NCBI GenBank assembly: GCA_963576735.1
Contig: OY755171.1
Location: 3,286,001 to 3,350,000 of the forward strand
Length of the DNA: 64,000 nucleotides
Reading direction: 5' to 3'
Origin: Bedellia somnulentella
Lineage: Eukaryota > Arthropoda > Insecta > Lepidoptera > Bedelliidae
In this document: piece after piece, positions 22,631 to 32,435 of the stretch
Layout: each line of letters begins with the position of its first letter
Numbering within the stretch: the first letter of the stretch is position 1
Notes under the pieces: model-generated
What the model was told of the DNA's origin: nothing
The model's database searches: none
The model's input: only the letters and a program-made list of their open reading frames with translations
Position numbers and translations under genes: made by a program

Positions 22631-23084
22631 CCCTTTAAACTATTTTTAATTTTAAGAAAAAGCATTATAATATTCATGAAATGTATTTATTAAGCTTACA
22701 GAAGTCTGTCCTTTGACCGCAAGGATCCTTTTTATCAAATTAATAATATCATACGTAGAATTATTCAGGCACATTTATAATAATGTACTAAAATTTAACA
22801 GAAGAGGGTTTTTTAAAATATGGGAATCAAAAACAAGTAATTGTAAGAAAAAAATCCAAACTATACAAGGAAAAAAATACAGTTCTTGAAACATACTATC
22901 CGATTCTTATGTTAAAAATTAATGTTTAGGTAGGCATGATAAACAATAAGTAACTGCTACCGAATGAGGCTTGCAAATAGTTTTCTTAAAAGACAATAGT
23001 GCTATTATATCTTTCGATCTGGGATTATAATAGCATCTTTGCTTTATTTTTGGAGCACTATATATCATCTGTACTGGGCAAAAG

Positions 23085-23183
23085 CTACTCTTTGTCGGTC
23101 AACTCACTTAAATCTTGTATAATTTGCTCGATTTGGGCATTGGTAATTCGGCGACTCATTTTTGCAGTTATAGAAAACCAATC
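23085..23183 (-). CDS. Candidate terminal exon of a small spliced gene
   Basis: On the minus strand a strong acceptor (gtttattttttttag) is followed by 33 in-frame codons, DWFSITAKMSRRITNAQ onward, ending ELTDKE and TAG at 23085-23087. AATAAA (23043-23048) lies about 38 bases past the stop, as for a 3' terminal exon. The exon joins in frame to the exon at 23291-23376 across a 107-base intron with GTAAGT donor. The peptide is hydrophilic and helical in appearance; I do not recognise the family. It could be a host gene end or a transposon-borne gene. An alternative donor (GTGAGT) lies within the exon after IIQDL. Confidence 0.4.
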   Translation of the reverse strand, partial: DWFSITAKMSRRITNAQIEQIIQDLSELTDKE

Positions 23184-23290
23184 CTAAAAAAAATAAACTA
23201 ATAATAACATAACCCAAGTGAAAAAAGTAACTACGTTAAATCACGGGTGGGGTCTGCAGGTATCCCCAAGTAAGTAAAAATGTAACTTAC

Positions 23291-23376
23291 CTTAGCAGAA
23301 GAGCGACGAACATCCACTCGCCGAAAGGCCTCGCGTTGCATTGATGATATTAGCCGAGAAAACGAGATCCTAACTT
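23291..23376 (-). CDS. Candidate internal exon of the same small gene
   Basis: The block has a T-rich tract and acceptor (tttttttttaatttag) and a consensus donor (AAG|GTAAGT). It is 86 bases: two bases completing a codon plus 28 codons reading VRISFSRLISSMQREAFRRV then DVRRSSAK. Joined to the next exon it stays open (RRSSAK-DWFSITAK). Two GC-rich repeats of gtggggtctgc lie in the flanking introns (about 23230 and 23412). Basic composition suggests a nucleic-acid or ribosome-associated protein, but that is a guess. Confidence 0.4.
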
Positions 23377-23379
23377 CTA

Positions 23380-24890
23380 AATTAAAAAAAAAATACCGTT
23401 AAAAAACAGCGAGTGGGGTCTGCTTAGACCCCGCCCGCGACGTTAAAGGCTAAAGGCGTTTAATTGTATACACAAAATATCCCGTTTTGTGTAAACAGGT
23501 TTGCCCCCAATTACGTGAGTACACTGTCCAAGCCAAACGTAAGTACTCTGAATACCAGGTGACTACGTCAAGTCATGATCAAAAGTATCGATCTTTACCA
23601 ACTTTTCCAGGTTTATTTGGGGTAATAATAAATTGACTTTAAAAGGATTGATCAACTCAATGTAGTAAACATTTTAGTGTATGACTCTTATTCGAATAAC
23701 TGGTTGCTTCTAACCGAAGTATGCCAAACGAGTTGGGAGAACAATATAAGAATTTATTTAATTTGTAGTTTAGAGTTGGACACAAGCAGTTTCTCAGTTT
23801 AACAAAGACTTTGGCAACGAACTGTGTTAGAAGTTCTCATCGCAGTTTAATAGTGACCCAGTTGCTCCGGACCTAGTTCGAGTCCACGCTAATTGCACTG
23901 TTTGTACGCGCCACCCGCGGCTGTGAATGACGTCTTGGGCACCTGCTTGCGTCGTCCACCACTGTTGCTATATATATAATAACAGCTCTTCGATGTCTGA
24001 AGATAAGTGGCTACCTATGACATTGTAACGAGAATTTCATAATACATTTGTAAGACTTGATTGTTTATAAGTATGTTAACTTGGCTGTTATGGATCAGAG
24101 AAAATTAAGCAATAAGTTTATTTAAAAAAGTACTGAAGCAAATAATTAGCTGCATTAATACCCTGTTCTATATATGTAAATCGTCTATCAAATCTCTCTG
24201 ATTGAAATTTGAAGAAATGCCCTTTGAAGAAATAAACCTTTATTAAAATAATATGTACGTACATATAACACAGATCAAGGAAGCCCTCAAGTACAACCCA
24301 ATGACTTGGTTTATGGGATACTAACTCAACCAAAATTATTACTTAAATGTATCGCTGGGCCTTCAAAGTAGACAAGTAGTCTTACTACCACAAATACTTT
24401 AACATATACAAACCAACCGACTATTCAAACGAAATACGGTATTAAAAAAGACAGATTATCAAATTCATCGTTGTTTTTGCGGGGACGTATGCCTCTTTTT
24501 AGCTCCATCTTAAAAACAATGAGCTTTCTTTAAAATGTCATTTATTAAGGACACTTGTCTCAGTCCTCGCCCCTTTTGTTTTAACAATAGGCTTGTTTCT
24601 AATGATGACATTCGAAACTACCCTTTTCTGTATCCAAGCTACTTACAAACTGCTTAAATTATGAAAAACTGCATTTTCTGACAGCCTTTTTATTATTGTA
24701 ACCATCTTTCGTCAAAAAATATCTGTCTATTTTCTTAATATACTTTGTTTAGCGATTAAATTCGGTTTAAAATCAATTTATAAGTAACGCCTAAGTTAAT
24801 AATAATGCTAAACTTCCAAAACAGCTGTAAAGTGATGAAATTTCAAATCTATATTAATAATTTCGTCATTGGGTACGGTAGACTCGATCG
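23380..24890. other. Unassigned DNA with S2 and SINE scraps
   Basis: About 23513-23625 matches the S2 3' part (gagtacactgtccaagccaa, caggtgactacgtcaagtca). About 24286-24340 (tatgggatactaactcaacc) matches the SINE at 58785-58980. If the blocks at 23.1-23.4 kb and 24.9 kb are one gene, this is its intron; I found no further exon in it. Confidence 0.4.
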
Positions 24891-24899
24891 AAACCTTAC

Positions 24900-24986
24900 C
24901 TGAATAATAAAACTATCCGCAAAATTCGGATCGTCGAGTATTTTGCTAAATTCTAATGGTGCTGACAGAAAAATTTCAGTCGCCAT
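24900..24986 (-). CDS. Candidate first coding exon
   Basis: On the minus strand, ATG at 24984-24986 sits in a good insect start context (tcaaaATGGCG) and opens 29 codons beginning MATEIFLSAPLEFSKILDD and ending SFIIQ at a consensus donor (CAG|GTAAGG). It lies upstream of the exon-like blocks at 23.1-23.4 kb on the same strand. Its phase (0) does not join directly to the next block, which needs phase 1, so either an exon is missing or these are separate relics. The family is unrecognised. Confidence 0.35.
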
Positions 24987-24989
24987 TTT

Positions 24990-25767
24990 GACTGACACCC
25001 GATGATATAAACGTTTTGTTTCATAATATTTTCAATAGTTTCGCAAAGGACACTTTTTTAAAGAAGGTTTCCATCAAGTCTGCCGCACTCCTTGATGAAA
25101 TTATTATTATAGATACTCGTTTCTTCAATCGTATACGTTGCGACAATATTATAATCGTTAAGGTCGGTAAGCGGCTCAATATTTTTTCTCTTTAAACCGA
25201 CATATAATAATAAATGACATGCATTGCCTGTGTTGAGGTATCCTGAACACATACAGAAAGAAACAGACACGATTTTTTTTATGTTAGACATATATAAAAA
25301 GTAGTTCTTTTATTATTTATATTTTAAATTTGATTGAAGTACTTAATGGTGGTACTTTCAATTTTTTATTTATGTAAGGTGGATTATTTGGGAATGTTAG
25401 CAATGATGATTTATCGCATAAAAGTCATACTTTGTGATCAGGTTAGTAGTGCTTGCAGTTAGTATTACTTTGAAGTTGGAAGGAAACAAATTCTTCTCAC
25501 CTCATATAATATTTACCAGATTTAAAAAACTGACAAAATTAAGCATAGAAGCATAAGAAGAACAATAGCCTTAATAACAGTTAGTAAACTTTAGTTGCTT
25601 TGGTCAACAATTAGCAGGCTTTCTCGATCAATCATGAAAACAATGAACGAAGCTATACTTTCTTACATTTAATATTCCTTGAGAACCGATGACAACCGAA
25701 GTATCTACCTACATTTTGTACCTTGATTTGTATTGTGATTATGAATTACATTTTACCCGAGTGAAAT
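24990..25767. other. Unassigned DNA
   Basis: A 77-codon minus-strand frame at 25058-25291 lies just upstream of the candidate first exon. Its start sequence and composition give no family clue, so I do not call it a gene. Confidence 0.35.
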
Positions 25768-26022
25768 ACATACATACATACATACATATACTCACGGCTG
25801 TAAATCCCTAGAAGGGGTAGCCAGAGCTAAGGAATTAGTAATTCCACAGCCACTTTTGGAAATGATAGTGGGGAAAAGATGGTAAAAATAAAAGTTGTTG
25901 GTGATGGGTCTCCAACCGCATCGCCCAAAAATCCCTTAAAAGCCCCAATACCGTTAGTCGCCTCTTACGTACACCCACCGGAAGAAATGGGGTAGTGCTA
26001 TTCTAAGCCGACACTACACAGC
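25768..26022 (-). mobile_element. S1, full length
   Basis: All S1 blocks are present, from the (CATA)n tail and atactcacggctgtaaatcc to gccgacactacacagct. It is a good reference copy. Confidence 0.85.
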
Positions 26023-26112
26023 TAAGTTAAATATTTGTTAAGTGTTAAGTTAAGTGAAATATTTTCATAGAATTTCACTTTTGAAATCTCATCAATAATT
26101 TAAGCTTATGTG

Positions 26113-26212
26113 TCTGGCATCTGTTTCCTCCATGACCATCCTCGACTAACATTGACTTCCACATTGGCTCCATAGATCTTTTTACTAATTTACTATCATC
26201 CATTCATCTTCT
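26113..26212 (-). mobile_element. RTE-A internal fragment
   Basis: The text gaccatcctcgactaacatt, gacttccacattggctccat and ttactatcatccat matches RTE-A bases coding for the GNVSRGRPRR region. Both ends are missing. Confidence 0.65.
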
Positions 26213-26221
26213 ACACCAAAT

Positions 26222-26830
26222 ACTAATAATACAGCCATCCCAATGACATGCGTCTGATGCACAAACCATTCAGAGATATATCTGTTCCGCAGAGAACGTG
26301 AAATATCGAATCCAAATGCAGTTTCACAAAATAATACACTAGAGCATAACGGCACTATCGTACGAAATTCCATAAATCACTTGCATGATTCAATATACAT
26401 ACGTGATATTTTGCTGAACAAACAACAACTGATTGCTACAATGTAACGTAGCTTTATTGGTTGAGAGGTCTCGCCATTAATCTTTATTAGACGCTATTCC
26501 AAACCAATTTTTAAAGGAAAGATTGAAAAGCTATTAAAATGACTTACACACACCACACTGACTTACAGACACTGCATTATGCCTGAAAGTTAAATACAAA
26601 AGAGGGACGCTGTGAATGACTTGAATTACAATGTTTGTAGACCACAGCGGGTTATATTTGGAAGTAAAAGTAATAAATACTGGCTTTTATGTTTTGTCGC
26701 GAACAAACCTTTTTTGGTGACATTATTATGAATATTTTATGTTCTCCGCTTTTTGCGTAGAAATCATTTTTTTGTACAAAATTTGATAATAAAAACCTAA
26801 ATAAACATGCTTGAGGGTTAGAAGGTATTC
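26222..26830 (+). repeat. Dispersed ~640-bp repeat, copy 2
   Basis: Counterpart of 17795-18430 (see there). Conserved words include gcacaaaccattcagagata and agctttattggttgaga. The 62-codon minus-strand frame inside is absent from copy 1 and is not a gene. Confidence 0.75.
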
Positions 26831-26927
26831 ACCAAACATATATTTGTACTGTAAAAAATACTGCGTGACAATAGGAATACTTTTGGAAAATCTAATCATA
26901 ATTTTTCAGCTATGTAGTAACGGCTTA

Positions 26928-27555
26928 GAATGGCACTTACGCATTTCTTCGCGTGATTGTACGTAAGAGGCAATTAAGCGTATAGATGCTTTATAAGGCT
27001 TCGTCCCCAGTAGGCAAACTGTTAGCCGCCGACTAAGTTAGCGGCGTATCGGTTTAGTACGCCCTTCCATATATTTCAAATGGAGTGTTCACAGTTTGCT
27101 AGTTTTGCACTCACTGTACGCACTACGCAGTTTGCAGCGTTACGCGCGCCGACTACCTTAGTGAGCGGCCGACTCCCACCAAAACCGGTTCCAGTCGGCG
27201 GTGGCGATTGGTTGTTCGCCGGGCGTAGTGACTCCGTTTGCTGCATACAGATTACAACAAAAGTAAAGTGATAATTCAGTCGGTCGGCTAAACTCTTACA
27301 GTTTGCTTGCGACGCACGAAAATTGATTTGAGTCTGCAGCTAACTCAAATTTCAGTTCGCTGCAAATTTGCGGCTCACTCTGTCGGCGGCTAACAGTTTG
27401 CCTACTGGGGACGCAGCCTATGGGCTTTTAGGGCGATTCAGTTAAAGACCCTTCACCAACAACCTTTTACCATTTTTTTCCAACTCAGTTTCCAAAAGTC
27501 ATTTCCATTCCTGAGCTCTTTTTACTCATTCTAGGGATTAATAGCCGACAAAAAA
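26928..27555 (+). mobile_element. S1 interrupted by a TIR element
   Basis: The S1 5' part (acggcttagaatggcacttac, gtaagaggcaattaagcg) stops at 26996 and resumes at 27419 (gggcgattcagttaaagacc, tagggattaatagccg). The intervening 422 bp is a separate element. Confidence 0.75.
26997..27418. mobile_element. 422-bp GC-rich TIR element
   Basis: The ends are inverted copies: cgtccccagtaggcaaactg with ttagccgccgac at the left, and the complement ending ttgcctactggggacgcagcc at the right, about 36 bases with one visible mismatch. The interior repeats related motifs (gcagtttgc, gccgact). Flanking bases tagatgcttta and tatgggctttta may be a decayed target duplication. A 63-codon frame inside is spurious. 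Superfamily is uncertain. Confidence 0.8.
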
Positions 27556-27972
27556 CATTATGCATATATGTATGCACAATATTTTTTTGTCGTCTATTGG
27601 GTTGTAAGGACGTTGAACTACCTCAGTTACTCTAGATTAATGATGCTACAATATTTAAATATTGTAATTAGAAAGTAGGAATGGATTCAAAATCTATCTT
27701 ATCTGGATATAAATGAGTTCATTTTCCTGAAAATTATAATAAAAGCTAGTATTTATTACCTAGAGACTCTCGAAACAAAGTTTTATACAAAAACAAACGA
27801 ACTAAAATAATCAAAATTTAGATTATTTTATCAGCAATCCGGTTTAACGTGTAAATTCTTAAAAAATAATTTAATAAAGAAATTTCAAACAACTTAAACT
27901 TTATGATTGCTCATAGTAATTAAATAATCTATGATAAATATAAATTTTTCGTTTTAATGTTCGCCATTAATA

Positions 27973-28718
27973 CATACATACATATTCTCACGCCGTTAGT
28001 TCCCATTGGGGTAGGCAGAGACTATCGATCGCCACTTTGTACGATCCTGGCAAACCTCTCTAGCTTCATTCACATCCATAAATCTTTTCATACATGCTCT
28101 TTTATTCTTCGTACTTCGGACACCTGCCTTTTTGAGCAGATTTTCTATTTGATGTAAATGTGTCCTCCGAGGTCGTCCTCTACTAACATTACCTTCCACA
28201 TTGGCTCTATATATCTCTTTCACCACTTTACTGCCATCCATCCTCCCTATGTGCCCAAACCATCTCAACATTCCTTTTTCTATCTTCCTTACAATATCAT
28301 CTTTTACACCACACCTTTCACGAATCACATCATTCCTCACACGATCACATAACCTTACATTACAAACTTTTCTGAGGGATCTCATTTCTACTGCATTCAC
28401 TCTGCTTTCATGTTTCTTCTGCCACACCCAACATTCACTGCCATACATAAGCGTAGGAACAAGGACAGCATCATGCACAGCCATTCGGGCCTTTTCGGAC
28501 ACCGATTGACTAGACATGAGACTATCCAGTGCTCCATTTACCGCATTACCCTTTTTACTCTTCTTTCAATGTCTTCATCACACTTTCCATCCCTAGTAAA
28601 CAAACTTCCCAGATATACAAACTCTTTCACTTGTTCCACTTTCTTACCATTGATCTCAATCACGCAATCAGTCATATTCTCCTCTCTCTCGAAAACCATG
28701 GTTTTGGTTTTATCCACA
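27973..28718 (-). mobile_element. RTE-A, 5'-truncated, 13-bp TSD
   Basis: The minus-strand copy holds the last quarter of the RTE-A polyprotein and the (CATA)n tail. The word ttcgccattaata flanks it at 27960-27972 and 28719-28731, in part overlapping RTE-A microhomology at the 5' junction. Confidence 0.85.
27996..28718 (-). pseudogene. RTE-A reverse transcriptase C-terminal region
   Basis: Two frames align with the intact RTE-A. The first (28718-28538) reads ANVDKTKTMVF, KKVEQVKEFVYLGSLFT and EEDIERRVKR-like text; the second (28517-27996) reads EKARMAVHDAVLVP, YGSECW, RGRPRRTHL and WRSIVSAYPNGN with its stop. A frameshift separates them near 28530. The catalytic palm lies upstream and is lost. 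The second frame uninterrupted over 170 codons shows a fairly young copy. Confidence 0.85.
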
Positions 28719-28825
28719 TTCGCCATTAATATAAATACACACAATACACTCTTCATAAGTAAATTTGCAAGCATGAAGTCTGATGCCATAGAAGAAGATA
28801 TATAGGAAACAGATTTTGAATGAAA

Positions 28826-28966
28826 GATGATTAGTAAGGGGCCACCAACCACATCACTTAATAGTTTCTCAAAATAACTAAATACCTTTAATCTCTTAAT
28901 ACGACGATACCCACGAGAAGAAATGGTTTATTGCTATTTTGAGCCGCCACTGCTCAGCTAGGCTTA
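28826..28966 (-). mobile_element. S1, 5' half only
   Basis: The copy contains ccaaccacatcact, taatctcttaatacgacgat and gccgccactgctcagct, in S1 order on the minus strand, well diverged. Confidence 0.6.
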
Positions 28967-29203
28967 GATTAAGTTATATTATAAAACCAAACTTTCAGTA
29001 TAATAAAGCAATAAAAAAGTTGCAAATATCACTTCACGCGTGGATATCATATTAGCTCTATAAATACGTGAGAGGCATGATAATACAAACAGACTTCGGC
29101 TTTATTAGAAGATTTCGGAAAACTTCGCTCTACAAATAATACTAATATTTGTGAAAAATAATGTGTTACATAATAAATAAAGAATAAATAAAGGAACGTG
29201 TAA

Positions 29204-29578
29204 AAGGAGGGGGAGACGTCGGCGGGGCGGCGCTGGCGGCCGCTCGTGGTGCGGCTGACGCGGCGCTCGTTGCGTGACCAGCTGCTACAGAGCGCGCGGA
29301 CGCGGCGCGGTGCCACCACCAGTGACATGGCGTTGCCCGCGGCTACCGCCGCCGCTGCCGTCGCCGCCGCGCCACAGCCATTCTACATCAACGAACGTCT
29401 CACGCAACTCAACCGTCGACTATTTGGTGCGGCGCGGGACGCTGCTCGCTCACATAAATGGCGCTACGTGTGGACAAAACAGGGACGGCGGGAGCATGGA
29501 TCTAACGCCTTCCCAATACGCTCCGAAGATGACATCGGTTGTGTTTTTGGCTCTAAGCCTGAGGTTCGAAAAACATGA
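29204..29578 (+). pseudogene. L-A ORF1 C-terminal part
   Basis: The frame is open from 29204 to TGA-type stop at 29576-29578 and strongly GC-rich. Peptide landmarks are RPLVVRLTRRSLRDQLLQ, ARTRRGATTSD, FYINERLTQLNRRLF and KWRYVW, the C-terminal RNA-binding half of insect LINE ORF1 proteins of the Jockey/L1-like type. An Ala-rich stretch sits between the two parts. The N-terminal half is missing by 5' truncation. An overlapping 257-codon frame (29274-30047) is an accident of the A/T-rich linker. Confidence 0.75.
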
Positions 29579-30060
29579 ACAACTTTCTGTTAAATTGTAC
29601 TCAGTAAAAGAAACTATAGTTATTAATACGGTTTATACACTTAGTGTGATTTCAATATTATTTTTTTCTAATTTTAATAGCAATAAGAACGTACATTACT
29701 GTATTTTTAATATTGTAACAAGTCAGATATTTTTTCTCAACTTATATTTATTACTCATTATAGTTTACATCATTATACCAATAATATCATCATATATATT
29801 CATATTATCTTTTATTGAATTTTACAGTAATAACAAGTTTTCTTCTCTTCAGCTGTGCATCACAGCTTCAATGATAGCTAGGTTGTGGCACCATTCCCTA
29901 AATACTTTTCAGAAAAATAAGTCAAATATACACGTTATTAGCAGCGAGATGGATTGGGGTAAAAGGAGACAACGAGTATTACTGAATATAACAATTATAC
30001 AACTCGCGAACTCTATTTATATGTCAATGGAAATTTACATTCAATAGTAAAAGGAAAACT

Positions 30061-30801
30061 TTGAAGTTAGGCCTATTTAATGCAGGCTCATTGGGTACAG
30101 GCCATGATGAGCTTCTTGCTGCAATAGATGAATCAGACGTAGATATCCTGGCCATAAATGAAACCTGGTTGCGGGCTGGTGAAGAGGGTAAAGCGCCTGT
30201 GGTGCCCGGTTACCGGCTCATACACATCCCTCGTGCGCGATCCGTGCGTACACGGGGCGGTGGAGTCGGTTTTTATATAAGATTCGGCTGTAGCGCACGT
30301 ATATGTCGTCACCCTGAGTCCCCGGTAGAACAGATGTGGCTTAGTCTTAAGCTCAATAGGGAAAAAGTAGTGATAGGGACTGCGTATCGTCCACCTTGGC
30401 AAAGCACTGATCTATTCATTGACAGTCTTACTGATAGTATAACTAGTTTTGGTAAGTTTGACAAAGTGATATTACTCGGTGACTTCAATATAAATATGGA
30501 CTGTATTAGTGATGTTAAAACTATTTCATTCAATGGCTTTCTGACTTCCTTAAATTTACAACAACTGATTGAAACACCTACCCATTTTACGGATAACAGT
30601 GAGACCACCATTGATCTGATCTGCACTGATGCTACTGTTGGTCACATCAATGTGAATCACATTCCAGAACTCGGTAGACACGCATTTATAACAGCTGAGT
30701 TTCTCTTCAAAATACACAAACCTTCTCCACAAACTGTTACTTTCAGGCAGCTAAAAGCAATCAATTTAGACCTTTTTAACAGTGATTTACAGGAAATAGA
30801 C
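30061..30801 (+). pseudogene. L-A ORF2 endonuclease (APE-type), interrupted
   Basis: The frame begins LKLGLFNAGSLGTGHDEL with no ATG nearby. It carries the apurinic-type endonuclease landmarks: N8, the INETW catalytic Glu motif at about residue 40, GTAYRPP, LLGDFNINMD, and THFTDNSETTIDLI. The final motif reads ELGRHAFIT where S-D-H is usual in many LINE endonucleases, so the catalytic Asp position looks changed or family-specific. The frame is cut by RTE-A after the codons for LQEI; the following DPL is junction sequence. The enzyme would nick target DNA to start reverse transcription. Confidence 0.85.
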
Positions 30802-30814
30802 CCGCTTTAGTACG

Positions 30815-32422
30815 ATGAATGTTTGCGGAGGAATGCAAGAAAAGTTAGATGAAGTATGCCTGGTAATGAAAGAAAAGAATTTAGATTTGCTGTGTGTAAA
30901 TGAGACGAAGTGTAAGGGAAAAGAGGTCTCGCAACTTGGATCAATTACTGCCATCTGGTCGGGGGTCGACCCTAATATCAGAGCTTGCCAAGGAGTGGGA
31001 CTTCTTATGTCTGAAAGGATGGTTCAATGTATGTCAGAGCATGAGTGTGTGAGTCCAAGGCTCCTCTGGGTTAAGTTGAAAGTGGGTTTGATCCGGTTAC
31101 GCATAATATGCGTCTATGCGCCGGATATGTCGAAAGCACTAACTCAGAGGGAAGAGTTTTGGAATTTATTAGGTGATGTAGTGAATGGGTGTGATTTGAA
31201 TGAAAGGATAATTATGTTAGGGGATTTTAATGGTTGGGTTGGTGTGAAACGCAACGGATGTGAACGAGTATTAGGAAAATATGGGGATCAGAGAGTGAAT
31301 GAAAATGGGGAAAAATTGATTGAAGTATGTTTGGAGAGGGATCTTTGTGTTACTAACACATTGTTTAAACACAAAGATATCCACATGTATACAAGGCAAC
31401 GAGGTAGCGAGAGAAGTATGATAGATTTTGTGATTGTGGATGAAAGACTGAAATCAAAAGTGGTTGACACTAGAGTCTATAGAGGTGTCAACGTGGGAAC
31501 AGACCATTTCCTCGTCGTGTCACGAGTAAGGGGTCTGTTCAAACGGTGGCGTCATAGGACTAGAGTGCCAACTACTGAACCTTCGAGAATAAGAGTAGAA
31601 AATTTAGTAGAAGATGAAAAAATAGGAGATGAATATGTTAAGAAATTGGATGAAAGACTGAGTTGCGTAGAAATGACGGATGAAATGGAAATTGAAGATG
31701 TATGGAGTGTGCTCAAATCTACGTTAGTTGAATGTGCGACGGAAGTTTGTGGAGTGAGCAAAAGGAAAATTAGACCATCAGCTAGTTGGTGGGATAAAAA
31801 TGTGAAAGATGCAGTGAATGAAAAGAAGAAAGCTTGGCTCGATTTACTAGCAATCAAAGCTAGTAAACGGATGAATGTGTGTATAAATGATGATGAAGTT
31901 GAGAGATTTGAAGATGAATATAAGAGAATAAAGAGAATGGTTAAGAATAAAATAGAGCAGAAAAAGCGAGATCTGAAAGAATGGAGTGAAAAGAAACTCT
32001 CCAATAATTTCCAAAACAATCAAAAATTGTTTTGGAAATATATCAGACGTGAAAGGGGAGTTTCACAAAACACCAGTACAAATGTAATGAAGGATGAAAA
32101 AGGTGAATTAATGACTGATGGAATTAGAATAAAAAGGGTATGGAAGGATTATTTCGAGGGTCTCTTTGAAAAAGAGGATAACCCCACTACTTCAGCAATT
32201 GATATTAATATTAATTGTAACGAAGTGTTGGGTGATATGTGTGAAAGTGTGATAAGTATGGAAGAAATTGTAAAAGCGATGAAATGTATGAAATTAGGGA
32301 AAGCGGCAGGGTATGATAGAGTTAATATCGAAATGCTAAGGGCTGGTAAAGGGTTAGTGGCTTCTTGGCTGTTCTTCCTTTTTCGAAAGTGTTGGGCACT
32401 TGGCAAAGTAGGTACCAAATGA
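30815..32422 (+). CDS. RTE-A polyprotein, endonuclease to early RT
   Basis: 535 codons. Endonuclease motifs are visible: VNETK (E30), RIICVYAP, MLGDFNGWVG near residue 140, RQRGSERSMIDFV and TDHFLVVSR near 230. A Lys/Glu-rich linker follows, then WKDYFEGLF and LGKAAGYDRVNIEML, the start of the RT domain. The frame ends prematurely (GKVGTK, stop at 32420-32422). The cause is a 4-base tandem repeat in gtaggtacc (about 32408-32415); the downstream frame continues as PNDWCRAVIVPLYK. The protein would nick and reverse-transcribe at the target. Apart from this break the copy looks coding-competent. Confidence 0.9.
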   Translation: MNVCGGMQEKLDEVCLVMKEKNLDLLCVNETKCKGKEVSQLGSITAIWSGVDPNIRACQGVGLLMSERMVQCMSEHECVSPRLLWVKLKVGLIRLRIICVYAPDMSKALTQREEFWNLLGDVVNGCDLNERIIMLGDFNGWVGVKRNGCERVLGKYGDQRVNENGEKLIEVCLERDLCVTNTLFKHKDIHMYTRQRGSERSMIDFVIVDERLKSKVVDTRVYRGVNVGTDHFLVVSRVRGLFKRWRHRTRVPTTEPSRIRVENLVEDEKIGDEYVKKLDERLSCVEMTDEMEIEDVWSVLKSTLVECATEVCGVSKRKIRPSASWWDKNVKDAVNEKKKAWLDLLAIKASKRMNVCINDDEVERFEDEYKRIKRMVKNKIEQKKRDLKEWSEKKLSNNFQNNQKLFWKYIRRERGVSQNTSTNVMKDEKGELMTDGIRIKRVWKDYFEGLFEKEDNPTTSAIDININCNEVLGDMCESVISMEEIVKAMKCMKLGKAAGYDRVNIEMLRAGKGLVASWLFFLFRKCWALGKVGTK

Positions 32423-32435
32423 TTGGTGCAGAGCG

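Noticed and set aside
28201..28805. Several plus-strand frames of 60-130 codons
   Set aside because: They are antisense shadows of the RTE-A reverse transcriptase fragment.
29274..30047. 257-codon plus-strand frame
   Set aside because: It overlaps the real ORF1 remnant in another frame and then runs through the A/T-rich LINE linker; composition is low-complexity and no domain is seen.
31552..32019. 155-codon minus-strand frame
   Set aside because: Antisense shadow of the RTE-A polyprotein.
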